A program made the translations under genes and the position numbers. Below, in pieces: positions 1 to 6,447 of a stretch of DNA of 7,073 bases; within the stretch, counting starts at the first letter, position 1; every line of letters begins with the position of its first letter. The stretch lies in contig JAJRBL010000221.1 of assembly GCA_028679485.1 (NCBI GenBank), positions 1-7,073 of the forward strand. Direction: 5' to 3'. The DNA comes from Methanospirillum sp. GTDB lineage: Archaea; Halobacteriota; Methanomicrobia; Methanomicrobiales; Methanospirillaceae. Below the pieces are notes generated by a model that saw nothing but the letters and a program-made list of their open reading frames with translations, made no database searches and had not been told where the DNA came from.

Positions 1-2
1 CT

Positions 3-53
3 GCGTTTAAGATCGCGGATGAACTGGGGTATACCGATACTACCCGTATCTGA
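3..53 (+). CDS. C-terminal end of an unidentified protein (5'-truncated by the window edge)
   Basis: The third forward frame reads AFKIADELGYTDTTRI and then TGA. The 16 residues look like a normal soluble protein end, and the base composition is near 50% GC, like the main operon and unlike the AT-rich DNA that follows. The first forward frame is also open to a TAA at 61-63, but its residues look less protein-like, and the second frame stops at once. The stop codon is followed directly by a T run, which fits a gene end. The gene converges on the HsdR_N-type gene ending at base 82, leaving 28 bases between them. I do not recognise the protein from so short a tail. Confidence 0.5.
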   Translation, partial: AFKIADELGYTDTTRI

Positions 54-59
54 TTTTTT
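36..59 (+). terminator. Small hairpin plus T run at the end of the left-edge gene
   Basis: GATAC (36-40) and GTATC (46-50) form a 5-base-pair stem around the loop TACCC. Six T residues follow at 54-59. The stem overlaps the last codons and the T run starts just after the stop codon. Archaeal transcription can end on T runs alone, so the T run is the stronger element and the weak stem may not matter. Confidence 0.4.
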
Positions 60-81
60 GTAAAACAATGAGAATAAGAGA

Positions 82-1155
82 TTAGGAGTTTTTTAGATAT
101 TCATTCACGACATTTTTAAAATGAGTAGATAAATTAAAAATCTCATTTAAGTCATTGATCGGAATTTTTATACCGTCTCTTTCATCATTGTCAAAAACAG
201 ATACCGTTTTTTGACGGGTGTTAAAATTAAATCTGCAAATGGGTTTACGATTATTATTATCAAAAAGAATCGGACAATATGATTTAGCATCCCGGATAGT
301 GACCCTATTTGGATTGACAATTTCATGAAGAATTGCCTTTATAATATTATATGCATGGATTTCTTCATCTGTTGTAATTACCTCCTCTTCTAAAGAAGTT
401 GTATCTATTTCCGGAGAATCTGGTGAAATATTTTTTCTTTCTTCAGATTCCATCGCTGATTTAAGCCGTTCTTGTATTTTTTCTATGAGAAATTGGGATA
501 GTGCATTTTTAGCGAAAATAGTAAATTTTTCTTTTGCTTGGTGGGTTAAACGCCCTGGATATACTTTTGTAGCAAAAAATTTTACAAGTTCTTCTGATGG
601 AGAGTTAAATTCAGATTTTAAAATATTAATTATTTCTCTCGTATATTTTAATTGAGATGCATAACTGTCAAGTTCATCAACATTATAACTCTGCTTGGTA
701 AATTTTTTTAATTCTTCTATTAAAGGATCCTTTATCTCCAGTAAATTTATTTCAAGAAATGGTTTTTCATCCATTTTATTTGGAGAATCTAAATCTGTGA
801 AAAACTGATAGATAATCCCATTCGTCAGAATTCCAACTCTTACAGGGGTTACGGTGAAATATCGAAATAATTGGGATGCGTGTTCTTTACTTAAATCTGA
901 AGAGACCGGTTTACATTCAATAAGTAGAATCGGTTCATTATCTCTCATTATTGCATAATCTACCTTTTCTCCTTTTTTTGTTCCGACATCAGCAATATAT
1001 TCAGGATTTACTTCATTAGGATTAAACACATCATAACCCAATAATCGAATAAATGGCATAATCAATGCATTTTTCGTTCCCTCTTCGGTGGAGATTTTAG
1101 ATGATAAATCAGGAATACTTTTTGCAAAACTTTTTATCTCATCAATGAAATCCAT
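82..1155 (-). CDS. Stand-alone HsdR N-terminal (PD-(D/E)xK) nuclease-domain protein, 357 aa
   Basis: The protein resembles the N-terminal nuclease domain of type I restriction R subunits but has no helicase/translocase part, so it is not a complete HsdR. In order: an N-terminal helix with EEGTKNALIMPFI (24-36); the nuclease core with Asp66 (KVDYAI) and Glu80-x-Lys82 (LIECK); a following helix QLFRYF (95-100) that fits the Gln/Tyr motif of this fold; a charged helical middle (about 145-265); and a C-terminal domain (about 268-345) with SYCPILFDNNNRKPICRF (292-309), a pattern I recall from a widespread family of orphan HsdR_N proteins. The active-site residues look intact. The start is taken at 1155 because the frame, open up to 1356, otherwise runs through a tRNA gene. 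There is no clear ribosome-binding site. No methylase or specificity subunit lies nearby, and no substrate can be named. A defence role is inference. Confidence 0.85.
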   Translation of the reverse strand: MDFIDEIKSFAKSIPDLSSKISTEEGTKNALIMPFIRLLGYDVFNPNEVNPEYIADVGTKKGEKVDYAIMRDNEPILLIECKPVSSDLSKEHASQLFRYFTVTPVRVGILTNGIIYQFFTDLDSPNKMDEKPFLEINLLEIKDPLIEELKKFTKQSYNVDELDSYASQLKYTREIINILKSEFNSPSEELVKFFATKVYPGRLTHQAKEKFTIFAKNALSQFLIEKIQERLKSAMESEERKNISPDSPEIDTTSLEEEVITTDEEIHAYNIIKAILHEIVNPNRVTIRDAKSYCPILFDNNNRKPICRFNFNTRQKTVSVFDNDERDGIKIPINDLNEIFNLSTHFKNVVNEYLKNS

Positions 1156-1193
1156 GATTTTAATGATTAGAATCAGTAAACATAAACTTTTTG

Positions 1194-1200
1194 AAATATA
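1194..1200 (-). promoter_or_regulatory. Candidate TATA box for the HsdR_N-type gene
   Basis: The minus strand reads TATATTT here, about 42 bases before the start codon at 1155. Transcription from such a box would begin roughly 25 bases downstream and leave a leader of about 15 bases. A second TATA-like string, TTTATATCG, lies at 1290-1298 directly after the tRNA and would give a leader of over 100 bases. In DNA this AT-rich, either match may be chance. Confidence 0.35.
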
Positions 1201-1272
1201 CTCGTAATGCGAATTCTGGATTAAAAAAAGTAAACTATTAAGATCTGTATCGTGAAAGAATTGACTCTGGCG

Positions 1273-1278
1273 AAAAAA
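1273..1278 (-). terminator. T6 run downstream of tRNA-Gly
   Basis: On the minus strand CCC is followed by six T residues, 20 bases beyond the tRNA 3' end. Such T runs are typical archaeal termination signals. A second run of seven T residues follows at 1223-1229. No strong stem precedes the first run, although the 8-base palindrome CGTATACG (1284-1291) lies between it and the tRNA. Confidence 0.4.
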
Positions 1279-1298
1279 GGGAACGTATACGATATAAA

Positions 1299-1370
1299 TG
1301 CGCCGACCGGGACTCGAACCCGGGTTTAGGCGTTGGCAACGCCTAGTGATAACCACTACACTATCGACGC
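1299..1370 (-). tRNA. tRNA-Gly (anticodon GCC)
   Basis: The minus strand folds into a full cloverleaf of 72 bases. The acceptor stem GCGTCGA pairs with TCGGCGC, with one G-T pair, and the discriminator base is A. The anticodon arm is AGGCG, loop TTGCCAA, CGCCT, giving anticodon GCC for glycine. The T arm is CCGGG, loop TTCGAGT, CCCGG. The D arm has GTG paired with CAC and the usual AGTGGTTA loop. The variable region is four bases. CCA is not encoded, so it must be added after transcription. I see no intron. It is a glycine tRNA, not the glutamate tRNA that supplies the neighbouring HemA. Confidence 0.97.
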
Positions 1371-1401
1371 ATGAAGTGCTCTATATCGTCAGATGTTTAC
1401 A

Positions 1402-1412
1402 GATAAAATATT
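1402..1412 (-). promoter_or_regulatory. Candidate TATA box for tRNA-Gly
   Basis: The minus strand reads AATATTTTATC, roughly 35 bases before the mature tRNA 5' end. That spacing fits an archaeal TATA box with a start site several bases before the tRNA. The element lies inside the 14-base imperfect palindrome 1402-1415 (GATAA, AATA, TTATC), so a regulator-binding function is also possible. GATATA at about 1380-1390 on the same strand is too close to the tRNA to serve. Confidence 0.4.
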
Positions 1413-1434
1413 ATCGAATTGGATGACCTGGATG

Positions 1435-1496
1435 CGTATGAAATATCTTGTGAATAATTGGACAGATTGATATTTTCCCGGCTCTAACCTCATACG
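1435..1496 (+). promoter_or_regulatory. Leader/promoter region of the tetrapyrrole operon with nested inverted repeats
   Basis: Two exact 7-base inverted repeats are nested here. The outer pair is CGTATGA (1435-1441) and TCATACG (1490-1496), the latter directly before the ATG at 1497. The inner pair is AAATATC (1441-1447) and GATATTT (1469-1475). The inner arms are also the best TATA-like strings. A box at 1441-1447 would give a start near 1470 and a short leader; a box at 1469-1475 would give a nearly leaderless transcript. The lack of a ribosome-binding site before 1497 fits the second case. Which string is the promoter, and whether the repeats bind a regulator or fold in RNA, cannot be told from the sequence. 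Confidence 0.4.
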
Positions 1497-2108
1497 ATGA
1501 TTCCCCTCATGATCGACTTCACCGGGAAGAAGGTGATCATCTTCGGAGGGGGTGCTGTCGGGGCAAGAAAGGCCAGGTACTTTATGGATGAGGCAGAAGT
1601 CCTTGTATACAGCAGATCGTTCCACGCTGATCTTCTTGACCTCCCGGTTTTTAAGCAGGAGATGACACTGGTACGGGATATTTCCCCTATATGTTCTCTA
1701 ATTCGTGATTCAGAACTCGTGATCGCGGCAACATCTGACCCGGAGATCAATGCCTCCATCAGGGATGCCTGCAGAAAGGAGGGAATACTATGCAACGTGG
1801 CGGCAGGACCGGCAGGCGACGTCGTCCTTCCGGCAAAGATCTGCGGAAAACGGTATACCATCGGGATCAGCACGCACGGCTCGGTGCCTGCGGTTTCGCG
1901 CCTGATACGTGAACAGGTGGAGGAACTGCTGCCAAATCCTGATGCACTCATCGATCTCGGGGATTGGATACGCAGCGAGTTCCGGAATACCAATGCCGGT
2001 TATGACCGGATCCTGCATGATGCCCTCCGTGATCCTCGGACCCATGCCGAATTGTCAGCCGGATTGGACCAGGCGAAGAGATATGTCAGGGAGCAGTATG
2101 CCACATGA
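1497..2108 (+). CDS. sirC: Precorrin-2 dehydrogenase (siroheme synthase N-terminal type), 203 aa
   Basis: This enzyme family oxidises precorrin-2 to sirohydrochlorin with NAD+, the branch precursor for F430, cobalamin and siroheme. The dinucleotide-binding Rossmann motif is clear: KKVIIFGGGAVGARKA (11-26). It is followed by ATSDPEINASI (79-89), CNVA (99-102) and the family's helical signature ISTHGSVPAVSRLIRE (124-139). The length matches stand-alone SirC proteins of about 200 residues, without the methyltransferase domain of CysG. The start at 1497 keeps the MIPLMIDF opening usual in this family; Met5 (1509) is the alternative. Two family positions are odd. The active-site Asp after Asn-Val-Val in CysG and Met8p is Ala103 here (NVAAGP), and the Ser before Pro that is phosphorylated in CysG is Val130. 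Asp109 lies six residues further on. It is the first gene of the operon, and its stop overlaps the hemA start (ATGA). Confidence 0.88.
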   Translation: MIPLMIDFTGKKVIIFGGGAVGARKARYFMDEAEVLVYSRSFHADLLDLPVFKQEMTLVRDISPICSLIRDSELVIAATSDPEINASIRDACRKEGILCNVAAGPAGDVVLPAKICGKRYTIGISTHGSVPAVSRLIREQVEELLPNPDALIDLGDWIRSEFRNTNAGYDRILHDALRDPRTHAELSAGLDQAKRYVREQYAT

Positions 2109-3379
2109 CCGATGCGCTTTTTTCACCCCTGACCATCGCCGGGATTTCTCACCATACCGCCTCGGTCGCGGAGATGGAGGAGGTCCGTTTTGGCGACGAG
2201 TCTGAGTTCCTCACCCGGGCCGGGGAATGGTTCAAAGGCGTTGTGCTTCTCCAGACCTGCAACAGGATAGAGATCATCGTTCATGGTGGATCTGACCTGC
2301 TCACCGAGTTCCTCGTAACAGAAGACCGGACCTGCTGGACGTTCTGGGAGAACAGCTCTGCCCTCGTTCATCTCCTTGATCTTGCATCCGGGCTGGATTC
2401 GATGGTGATCGGCGAGGACCAGATCCTTGGCCAGCTTCGCAAGGCGCTTGCCTTATCCGAGGAGCTCGGGGTTGCAGATCCCCTGCTCAGCCTCTGCATC
2501 AACAAGGCGATCCACACCGGTTCGCAGGCACGCCGGATGAGCGGTATCAACCGCGGGGCGGTTTCAATCGGTTCCGCAGCGGTTCTTCTTGCCGAGGAAC
2601 AGCTCGGTTCCCTTGCCGGACGGCATATCCTCGTTATCGGGAGTGGGGAGATGGGCGTCCTGGTTACCCAGGCACTTGCCGCAAAGCGGCTGTCTGCGAT
2701 ATATGTCGCGAACCGGACATTTGACCGGGCAAAGCGGCTGGCTGAAAAGGTGGACGGCACCGCCGTCCTCATGGCAGACCTCTACCGGTACCTGACCATG
2801 TCAGACGTGGTTATCTGCTGCACGGCGGCCCCCCATCCCGTTATCCGGGAAGACGAACTGAGGGAAGCCCTGAAGGGGAGATCCTGGCCGCTTGACCGCC
2901 GGACCCAGCCGCTTCTTATCGTGGATATTGCCCAGCCCCGGGACGTCGAAGACGGAGTCAGGAAGATCTCCGGTGTCTGCCTTTTTACGATAGACGATCT
3001 CCGCAAGGTCAATGATGAGACAGCCCAGTTCAGGAAGGAGGCAGCCATGGAAGTCAGGTCATACCTGGACCAGGAACTCCAGCAGTTCACCCGGCTGTTC
3101 AACCGGAAAGCAGCAGACGAGGTTCTTGCCAGTCTTCATACCTGGGCAGAATCCATCAGGGTCAGGGAACGGGACCGGGCTGACAGCAGGATCCAGGCAT
3201 GCGACGAGCATGTCCGTGAAGTCATCGATGATCTCTCCCGGGTACTGACCAGGAAACTCCTGGCAGACGTCACCCTCACCATCCGGGGGTATGCAGAACG
3301 GGGTGAGATAATCAGGGCAGAAGAGCTCGTCGGAGCCATAACACGAGGATGTGATCCATGTTCCCGCAAACAAGAATGA
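2105..3379 (+). CDS. hemA: Glutamyl-tRNA reductase, 424 aa
   Basis: It reduces glutamyl-tRNA(Glu) to glutamate-1-semialdehyde with NADPH, the committed step of the C5 route to 5-aminolevulinate. The catalytic domain (about 1-145) carries the nucleophile Cys52 in LLQTCNRIEI, His89, and the family signature GLDSMVIGEDQILGQ (96-110). The NADPH domain (about 170-300) has VIGSGEMG (177-184), the ANRTFDRA segment (202-209) and VDIAQPRDVE (273-282). The remaining helices (about 300-424) form the dimerisation arm. Length is normal for the family. The tail is short and ends with CDPCSRKQE, including a Cys-x-x-Cys pair; its last 22 bases are shared with hemB. AGGGAG at 2089-2094 may serve as a ribosome-binding site, and translation is probably coupled to the upstream gene through the 4-base overlap. 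The partner enzyme HemL is encoded two genes downstream, which fits the channelling of the unstable semialdehyde described for this pair. Confidence 0.97.
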   Translation: MTDALFSPLTIAGISHHTASVAEMEEVRFGDESEFLTRAGEWFKGVVLLQTCNRIEIIVHGGSDLLTEFLVTEDRTCWTFWENSSALVHLLDLASGLDSMVIGEDQILGQLRKALALSEELGVADPLLSLCINKAIHTGSQARRMSGINRGAVSIGSAAVLLAEEQLGSLAGRHILVIGSGEMGVLVTQALAAKRLSAIYVANRTFDRAKRLAEKVDGTAVLMADLYRYLTMSDVVICCTAAPHPVIREDELREALKGRSWPLDRRTQPLLIVDIAQPRDVEDGVRKISGVCLFTIDDLRKVNDETAQFRKEAAMEVRSYLDQELQQFTRLFNRKAADEVLASLHTWAESIRVRERDRADSRIQACDEHVREVIDDLSRVLTRKLLADVTLTIRGYAERGEIIRAEELVGAITRGCDPCSRKQE

Positions 3380-4341
3380 GACGACTTCGCAGGCGGAATA
3401 TCATACCCCTGCTTGCAGAGACGGTACTGACTAAAAATGACCTGATAGCCCCCCTCTTCTTTGACGAGGCAGTATCAGAACCGCTTCCTATCCTGGCCAT
3501 GCCCGGGCAGTACCGCTGGCCGGTATCCCGGGCAGATGCGATCGGGAAACGGCTGTATTCTGCGGGCATCAGGGCAGTCCTCATCTTTGGCATCCCGAAG
3601 ATAAAGGATCCCGGGGCATTCGGTGCCTTTGCACCTGACGGTGTGGTCCAGCAGGTTGTCAGGTCGATGAAGGCAGCATGCCCGGACATCGTGGTGATCA
3701 CGGATCTCTGTGCCTGCGAGTACACGGATCACGGACACTGCGGAGTCATCGGTGAATGCCAGGATGGCCCCGGACTGGTTAATGACCTCTCCCTGGAGAT
3801 GATACAAAAGATAGCAGTATCCCAGGCAGCAGCCGGGGCAGACATCGTAGCGCCCTCGTGCATGCTCGACGGCATGGTCGCCTCCATACGGCGATCGCTC
3901 GATGAATCCGGGTTTTTGGAGGTTCTGATCATGTCGTACTCCACCAAGTTTGCCTCGTGCCTGTACGGGCCGTTCCGCGAGGCAGCAGGTTCAGGGTATA
4001 CCTTCGGAGACCGGTCAGGTTACCAGGAACCGGTGACAAACCGGCGGGAGGCGTTCAGGGAGTCTGAACTGGATGCAGCTGAAGGGGCAGATATTCTCAT
4101 GGTAAAGCCTGCCGGATGGTTTGGTGATATCATATCTGATATCAGGCAGATCGGGCTCCCGGTTGCGGCATACCAGGTATCTGGCGAATATTCCATGATC
4201 TGTGCCGCAACAGCACAGGGATGGCTCGAAGAGAGAAAAGCTGTGATGGAAAGCCTTCTTTCCCTGAAACGGGCAGGGGCAGATCTTGTTATTACCTATT
4301 TCGCAGAAAAAGTGTGCGGGTGGCTTGATGAAGAGCAGTGA
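3358..4341 (+). CDS. hemB: Porphobilinogen synthase (delta-aminolevulinate dehydratase), 327 aa
   Basis: It condenses two 5-aminolevulinates into porphobilinogen in the cytoplasm. The zinc-type active site is intact: Cys118, Cys120 and Cys128 in [15 protein letters not shown] (116-130). The two Schiff-base lysines are Lys197 in MSYSTKFAS (192-200) and Lys250 in LMVKPA (247-252). The [10 protein letters not shown] motif (169-178) and the GPFREAAGS segment (204-212) are typical. The start at 3358 is chosen because [12 protein letters not shown] matches the usual family opening (FPxxRxRRLR). Met7 at 3376, which would give an ATGA overlap with hemA, would lose this motif. Small deviations near the second lysine, PAGWFGD where PALxYLD is usual, and YQEPVTN where YQMDPAN is usual, leave the catalytic residues in place. 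Confidence 0.97.
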   Translation: MFPQTRMRRLRRRNIIPLLAETVLTKNDLIAPLFFDEAVSEPLPILAMPGQYRWPVSRADAIGKRLYSAGIRAVLIFGIPKIKDPGAFGAFAPDGVVQQVVRSMKAACPDIVVITDLCACEYTDHGHCGVIGECQDGPGLVNDLSLEMIQKIAVSQAAAGADIVAPSCMLDGMVASIRRSLDESGFLEVLIMSYSTKFASCLYGPFREAAGSGYTFGDRSGYQEPVTNRREAFRESELDAAEGADILMVKPAGWFGDIISDIRQIGLPVAAYQVSGEYSMICAATAQGWLEERKAVMESLLSLKRAGADLVITYFAEKVCGWLDEEQ

Positions 4342-5575
4342 TTTGTACCAAATCGCACGAAACCTCATGCCCGGTGGCGTCTCCAGTCCGGTGCGGGCTA
4401 TTCAGCCGAATCCTTTCTACACCCTGAAAGGAACAGGTTCACGGATAATAACTACCGAGGGAGAGAACCTCATCGACTGTTGCGGGGCATACGGACCGCT
4501 CCTTTTCGGGCATGGCTTTCCGGATGTCAGCGAAGCAGTAAAACAGACCCTTGACACCGGCTGGCTGTACGGCACCCCGGTCCCTGCCGAGATAGAACTG
4601 GCAAAGATGCTGATCTTCGATCATCCCTCGATGGAGATGGTTAGGTTTGTCTCAACCGGATCCGAGGCTACCATGGCAGCGATCCGGTTGGCACGCGGTT
4701 TTACCGGGAGAACGGAGATCGTCAAGATCGAAGGGGGATTTCATGGTGCACATGACGGAGTCCTGGTCCAGGCAGGGTCAGGCTGCACCACACTCGGCCA
4801 GCCGGATTCAGCCGGAGTACTGGATGACGTGGTCCGGCATACCCGGCAGATACCGTTCAACGATACCGAATCGCTCGTATCTGTCCTTGATAAGAATGCA
4901 GATACCGTTGCAGCCCTGATCGTGGAACCGGTAATGGGAAATATCGGTCCAATCCTTCCAAAACCAGGGTACCTGCAGGAAGTCCGTAAAATAACAAAGG
5001 AGCATGATGTTCTCCTGATCTTCGACGAAGTGATCACCGGCTACCGGCTCGGTATCGGCGGGGCACAGAGACTGTTCCGCGTCACCCCGGACCTCACCAC
5101 TCTTGGAAAGATCATCGGCGGCGGGTTTCCCCTCGCAACCTTCGGCGGAAGACGCGACATAATGGAGTTTGTGGCTCCCTCGGGCCCGGTGTACCAGGCC
5201 GGAACCTTCTCCGGAAACCCGGTAAGTCTTGCTGCAGGGATAGCGACCATAAAGGCTGTCCATTCACGAAGGGATCTCTACCAGAACCTTGACCAGGCAA
5301 CCACCCGGATAGGAGAGTCCAGCGAGGGAAAAGACGGTTCTTTTGTAAAGATCGGATCCATGTTCAAGTTCTTCTTCAGGTCCTCGCCGCCGCAGAATTA
5401 CACCGGGGCAAAGGAGTCAGATACGGCAAAGTTCCGTGTTTTCTGGGAAAAGATGCGAACTGCGGGGGTGTTTCTCCCTCCGTCACAGTTTGAAACGAAT
5501 TTCCTCTCTGACGCCCATACCGTGGCTGATGTTGAACATATCTGCAGGGCTTATACGACATGTCTCTCCGCATAG
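4328..5575 (+). CDS. hemL: Glutamate-1-semialdehyde 2,1-aminomutase, 415 aa
   Basis: This PLP-dependent enzyme of aminotransferase fold type I moves the amino group of glutamate-1-semialdehyde to form 5-aminolevulinate. Visible marks are [13 protein letters not shown] (13-25), the phosphate-binding [16 protein letters not shown] (109-124), the PLP-ring aspartate Asp233 in [10 protein letters not shown] (231-240), the Schiff-base Lys261 in [18 protein letters not shown] (257-274), and GTFSGNP (292-298). The start at 4328 is chosen because [17 protein letters not shown] is the normal family opening; the frame is open further up to 4286, but that part lies inside hemB. GGGTGG just upstream may be the ribosome-binding site. 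It is slightly short for the family: the segment between YQNLDQ (318-323) and GSMF (343-346) is about six residues shorter than I recall in cyanobacterial enzymes and lacks the usual helix. Confidence 0.97.
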   Translation: MKSSDLYQIARNLMPGGVSSPVRAIQPNPFYTLKGTGSRIITTEGENLIDCCGAYGPLLFGHGFPDVSEAVKQTLDTGWLYGTPVPAEIELAKMLIFDHPSMEMVRFVSTGSEATMAAIRLARGFTGRTEIVKIEGGFHGAHDGVLVQAGSGCTTLGQPDSAGVLDDVVRHTRQIPFNDTESLVSVLDKNADTVAALIVEPVMGNIGPILPKPGYLQEVRKITKEHDVLLIFDEVITGYRLGIGGAQRLFRVTPDLTTLGKIIGGGFPLATFGGRRDIMEFVAPSGPVYQAGTFSGNPVSLAAGIATIKAVHSRRDLYQNLDQATTRIGESSEGKDGSFVKIGSMFKFFFRSSPPQNYTGAKESDTAKFRVFWEKMRTAGVFLPPSQFETNFLSDAHTVADVEHICRAYTTCLSA

Positions 5576-6447
5576 GCTCCCGGGCATCGAAACTTGCCAG
5601 GGCCCAGGCTGAAAAGGTCTCTTTTCTCCTGAATTCCCTGGGGGTGGAGAGCACGATCGTGCTCATATCAACAGCCGGGGATGAGCATACCGGTGTTCCC
5701 CTTCACCAGATCGGAGGCCAGGGTGTCTTCGTCAAGGCACTTGACGATGCATTGACGGAAGGGATCATCGATATCGCTGTTCACTCGATGAAAGATATCC
5801 CCGCCGAAAGGCCGGAAGGGCTGGTAACCTCCGCGATCCTGAGACGTGATTCGCCTGCCGATTACCTGGTGACGGACATAGACCTGGATTCGGTAAAATC
5901 AGTCGGGACATCGAGTACCCGCAGGACTGCACAGTTTAAAAGAAATTTCCCCGGGATTGTCATCGGGCCGCTCCGGGGCAACGTGGATACCCGTTTGTCG
6001 AGACTTAAGAACGGCGATTATGATGCCATCGTTCTCGCAGAAGCAGGGCTTGAGCGGCTTTCCCTTTCGCTTCGCGGGTACCGGCTGGATCCTGCCGTTC
6101 ATGTCCCGTCCCCGAACCAGGGGACGATAGCGATCGTATCAGGCACAGACCCTGCAATTCTCGCTATCGTCTCGAAGATAGATGATCCCGTGACCCGGAC
6201 AGATACCCTGCTGGAGCGCAGGGTGATGGAGATCATCGGGGGCGGCTGTTTTACTCCCCTGGGTATATTCTGTAAAAACCGCCAGATGATCGTGCAGGTC
6301 CTCTCACTCGACGGGGATCGCGAGTTCAGGACAGAGCGGATGATCAGGGATACCACAGATGCAGAGAGGTTGGGGGAAGAGGTACGGGACCAGGCAGGAT
6401 CCCTGATCAGGGAAGCATATGCAAGGCTGGGATTGACACATGATTGA
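5560..6447 (+). CDS. hemC: Porphobilinogen deaminase (hydroxymethylbilane synthase), 295 aa
   Basis: It joins four porphobilinogens head to tail into hydroxymethylbilane, using a dipyrromethane cofactor bound to a cysteine. That residue is Cys230 in [11 protein letters not shown] (226-235). The N-terminal signature [11 protein letters not shown] (6-16), the [15 protein letters not shown] segment (51-65), catalytic Asp79 in [11 protein letters not shown] (71-81) and the cofactor-binding TSSTRR (117-122) are all present, as is LRGNVDTRL (138-146). [10 protein letters not shown] (184-193) stands where bacterial enzymes have AVGQGALGIE; I take this as an archaeal variant. Length is normal for archaea. 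The start codon lies inside hemL (16-base overlap) with no strong ribosome-binding site, so translation is probably coupled. Confidence 0.97.
   Translation: MSLRIGSRASKLARAQAEKVSFLLNSLGVESTIVLISTAGDEHTGVPLHQIGGQGVFVKALDDALTEGIIDIAVHSMKDIPAERPEGLVTSAILRRDSPADYLVTDIDLDSVKSVGTSSTRRTAQFKRNFPGIVIGPLRGNVDTRLSRLKNGDYDAIVLAEAGLERLSLSLRGYRLDPAVHVPSPNQGTIAIVSGTDPAILAIVSKIDDPVTRTDTLLERRVMEIIGGGCFTPLGIFCKNRQMIVQVLSLDGDREFRTERMIRDTTDAERLGEEVRDQAGSLIREAYARLGLTHD

Larger units (their letters stand above)
54..1298. other. AT-rich island of about 1.25 kb, one gene, abutting the 3' end of tRNA-Gly
   Basis: Base composition changes sharply at both ends of this stretch. Two sample lines inside it count at 28% and 20% GC, while a sample line from the hem operon counts at 55%. 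It contains one gene, the HsdR N-terminal-type nuclease. The right limit is the exact 3' end of a tRNA gene, a favoured integration point in archaea. I see no integrase, no transposase, no terminal inverted repeats, and no copy of the tRNA 3' end at the left limit. Foreign origin is therefore an inference from composition and position only. Confidence 0.45.

Noticed and set aside
1..100. A duplicated tRNA 3' end (attachment-site repeat) at the left limit of the AT-rich island
   Set aside because: I compared bases 1-100 with the tRNA 3' segment by eye on both strands and saw no matching run. The repeat, if any, would lie outside the window.
1156..1356. N-terminal extension of the nuclease gene up to an ATG at 1356
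   Set aside because: The extension would read through the tRNA-Gly gene and then through AT-rich DNA giving hydrophobic residues unlike the rest of the protein. MDFIDEIKSF at 1155 is a natural start.
1299..1370. Possibility that the tRNA beside the hem operon is the glutamate tRNA used by HemA
   Set aside because: The anticodon loop TTGCCAA gives GCC, which is glycine.
1490..1993. Long minus-strand open frames opposite the operon (for example 1490-1993, 2368-2772, 3312-3725, 4808-5263, 6553-7026)
   Set aside because: They lie wholly opposite well-recognised enzymes, have low-complexity Ser/Arg/Pro-rich translations and show no family motifs. They are shadows of GC-rich coding DNA.
3376..3378. 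Met7 as the hemB start, giving a neat ATGA overlap
   Set aside because: It would remove the conserved FPxxR opening. The ATG at 3358 fits the family better.
4286..4327. Earlier ATG for hemL at 4286
   Set aside because: It would add 14 residues encoded inside hemB. The family opening begins at 4328.
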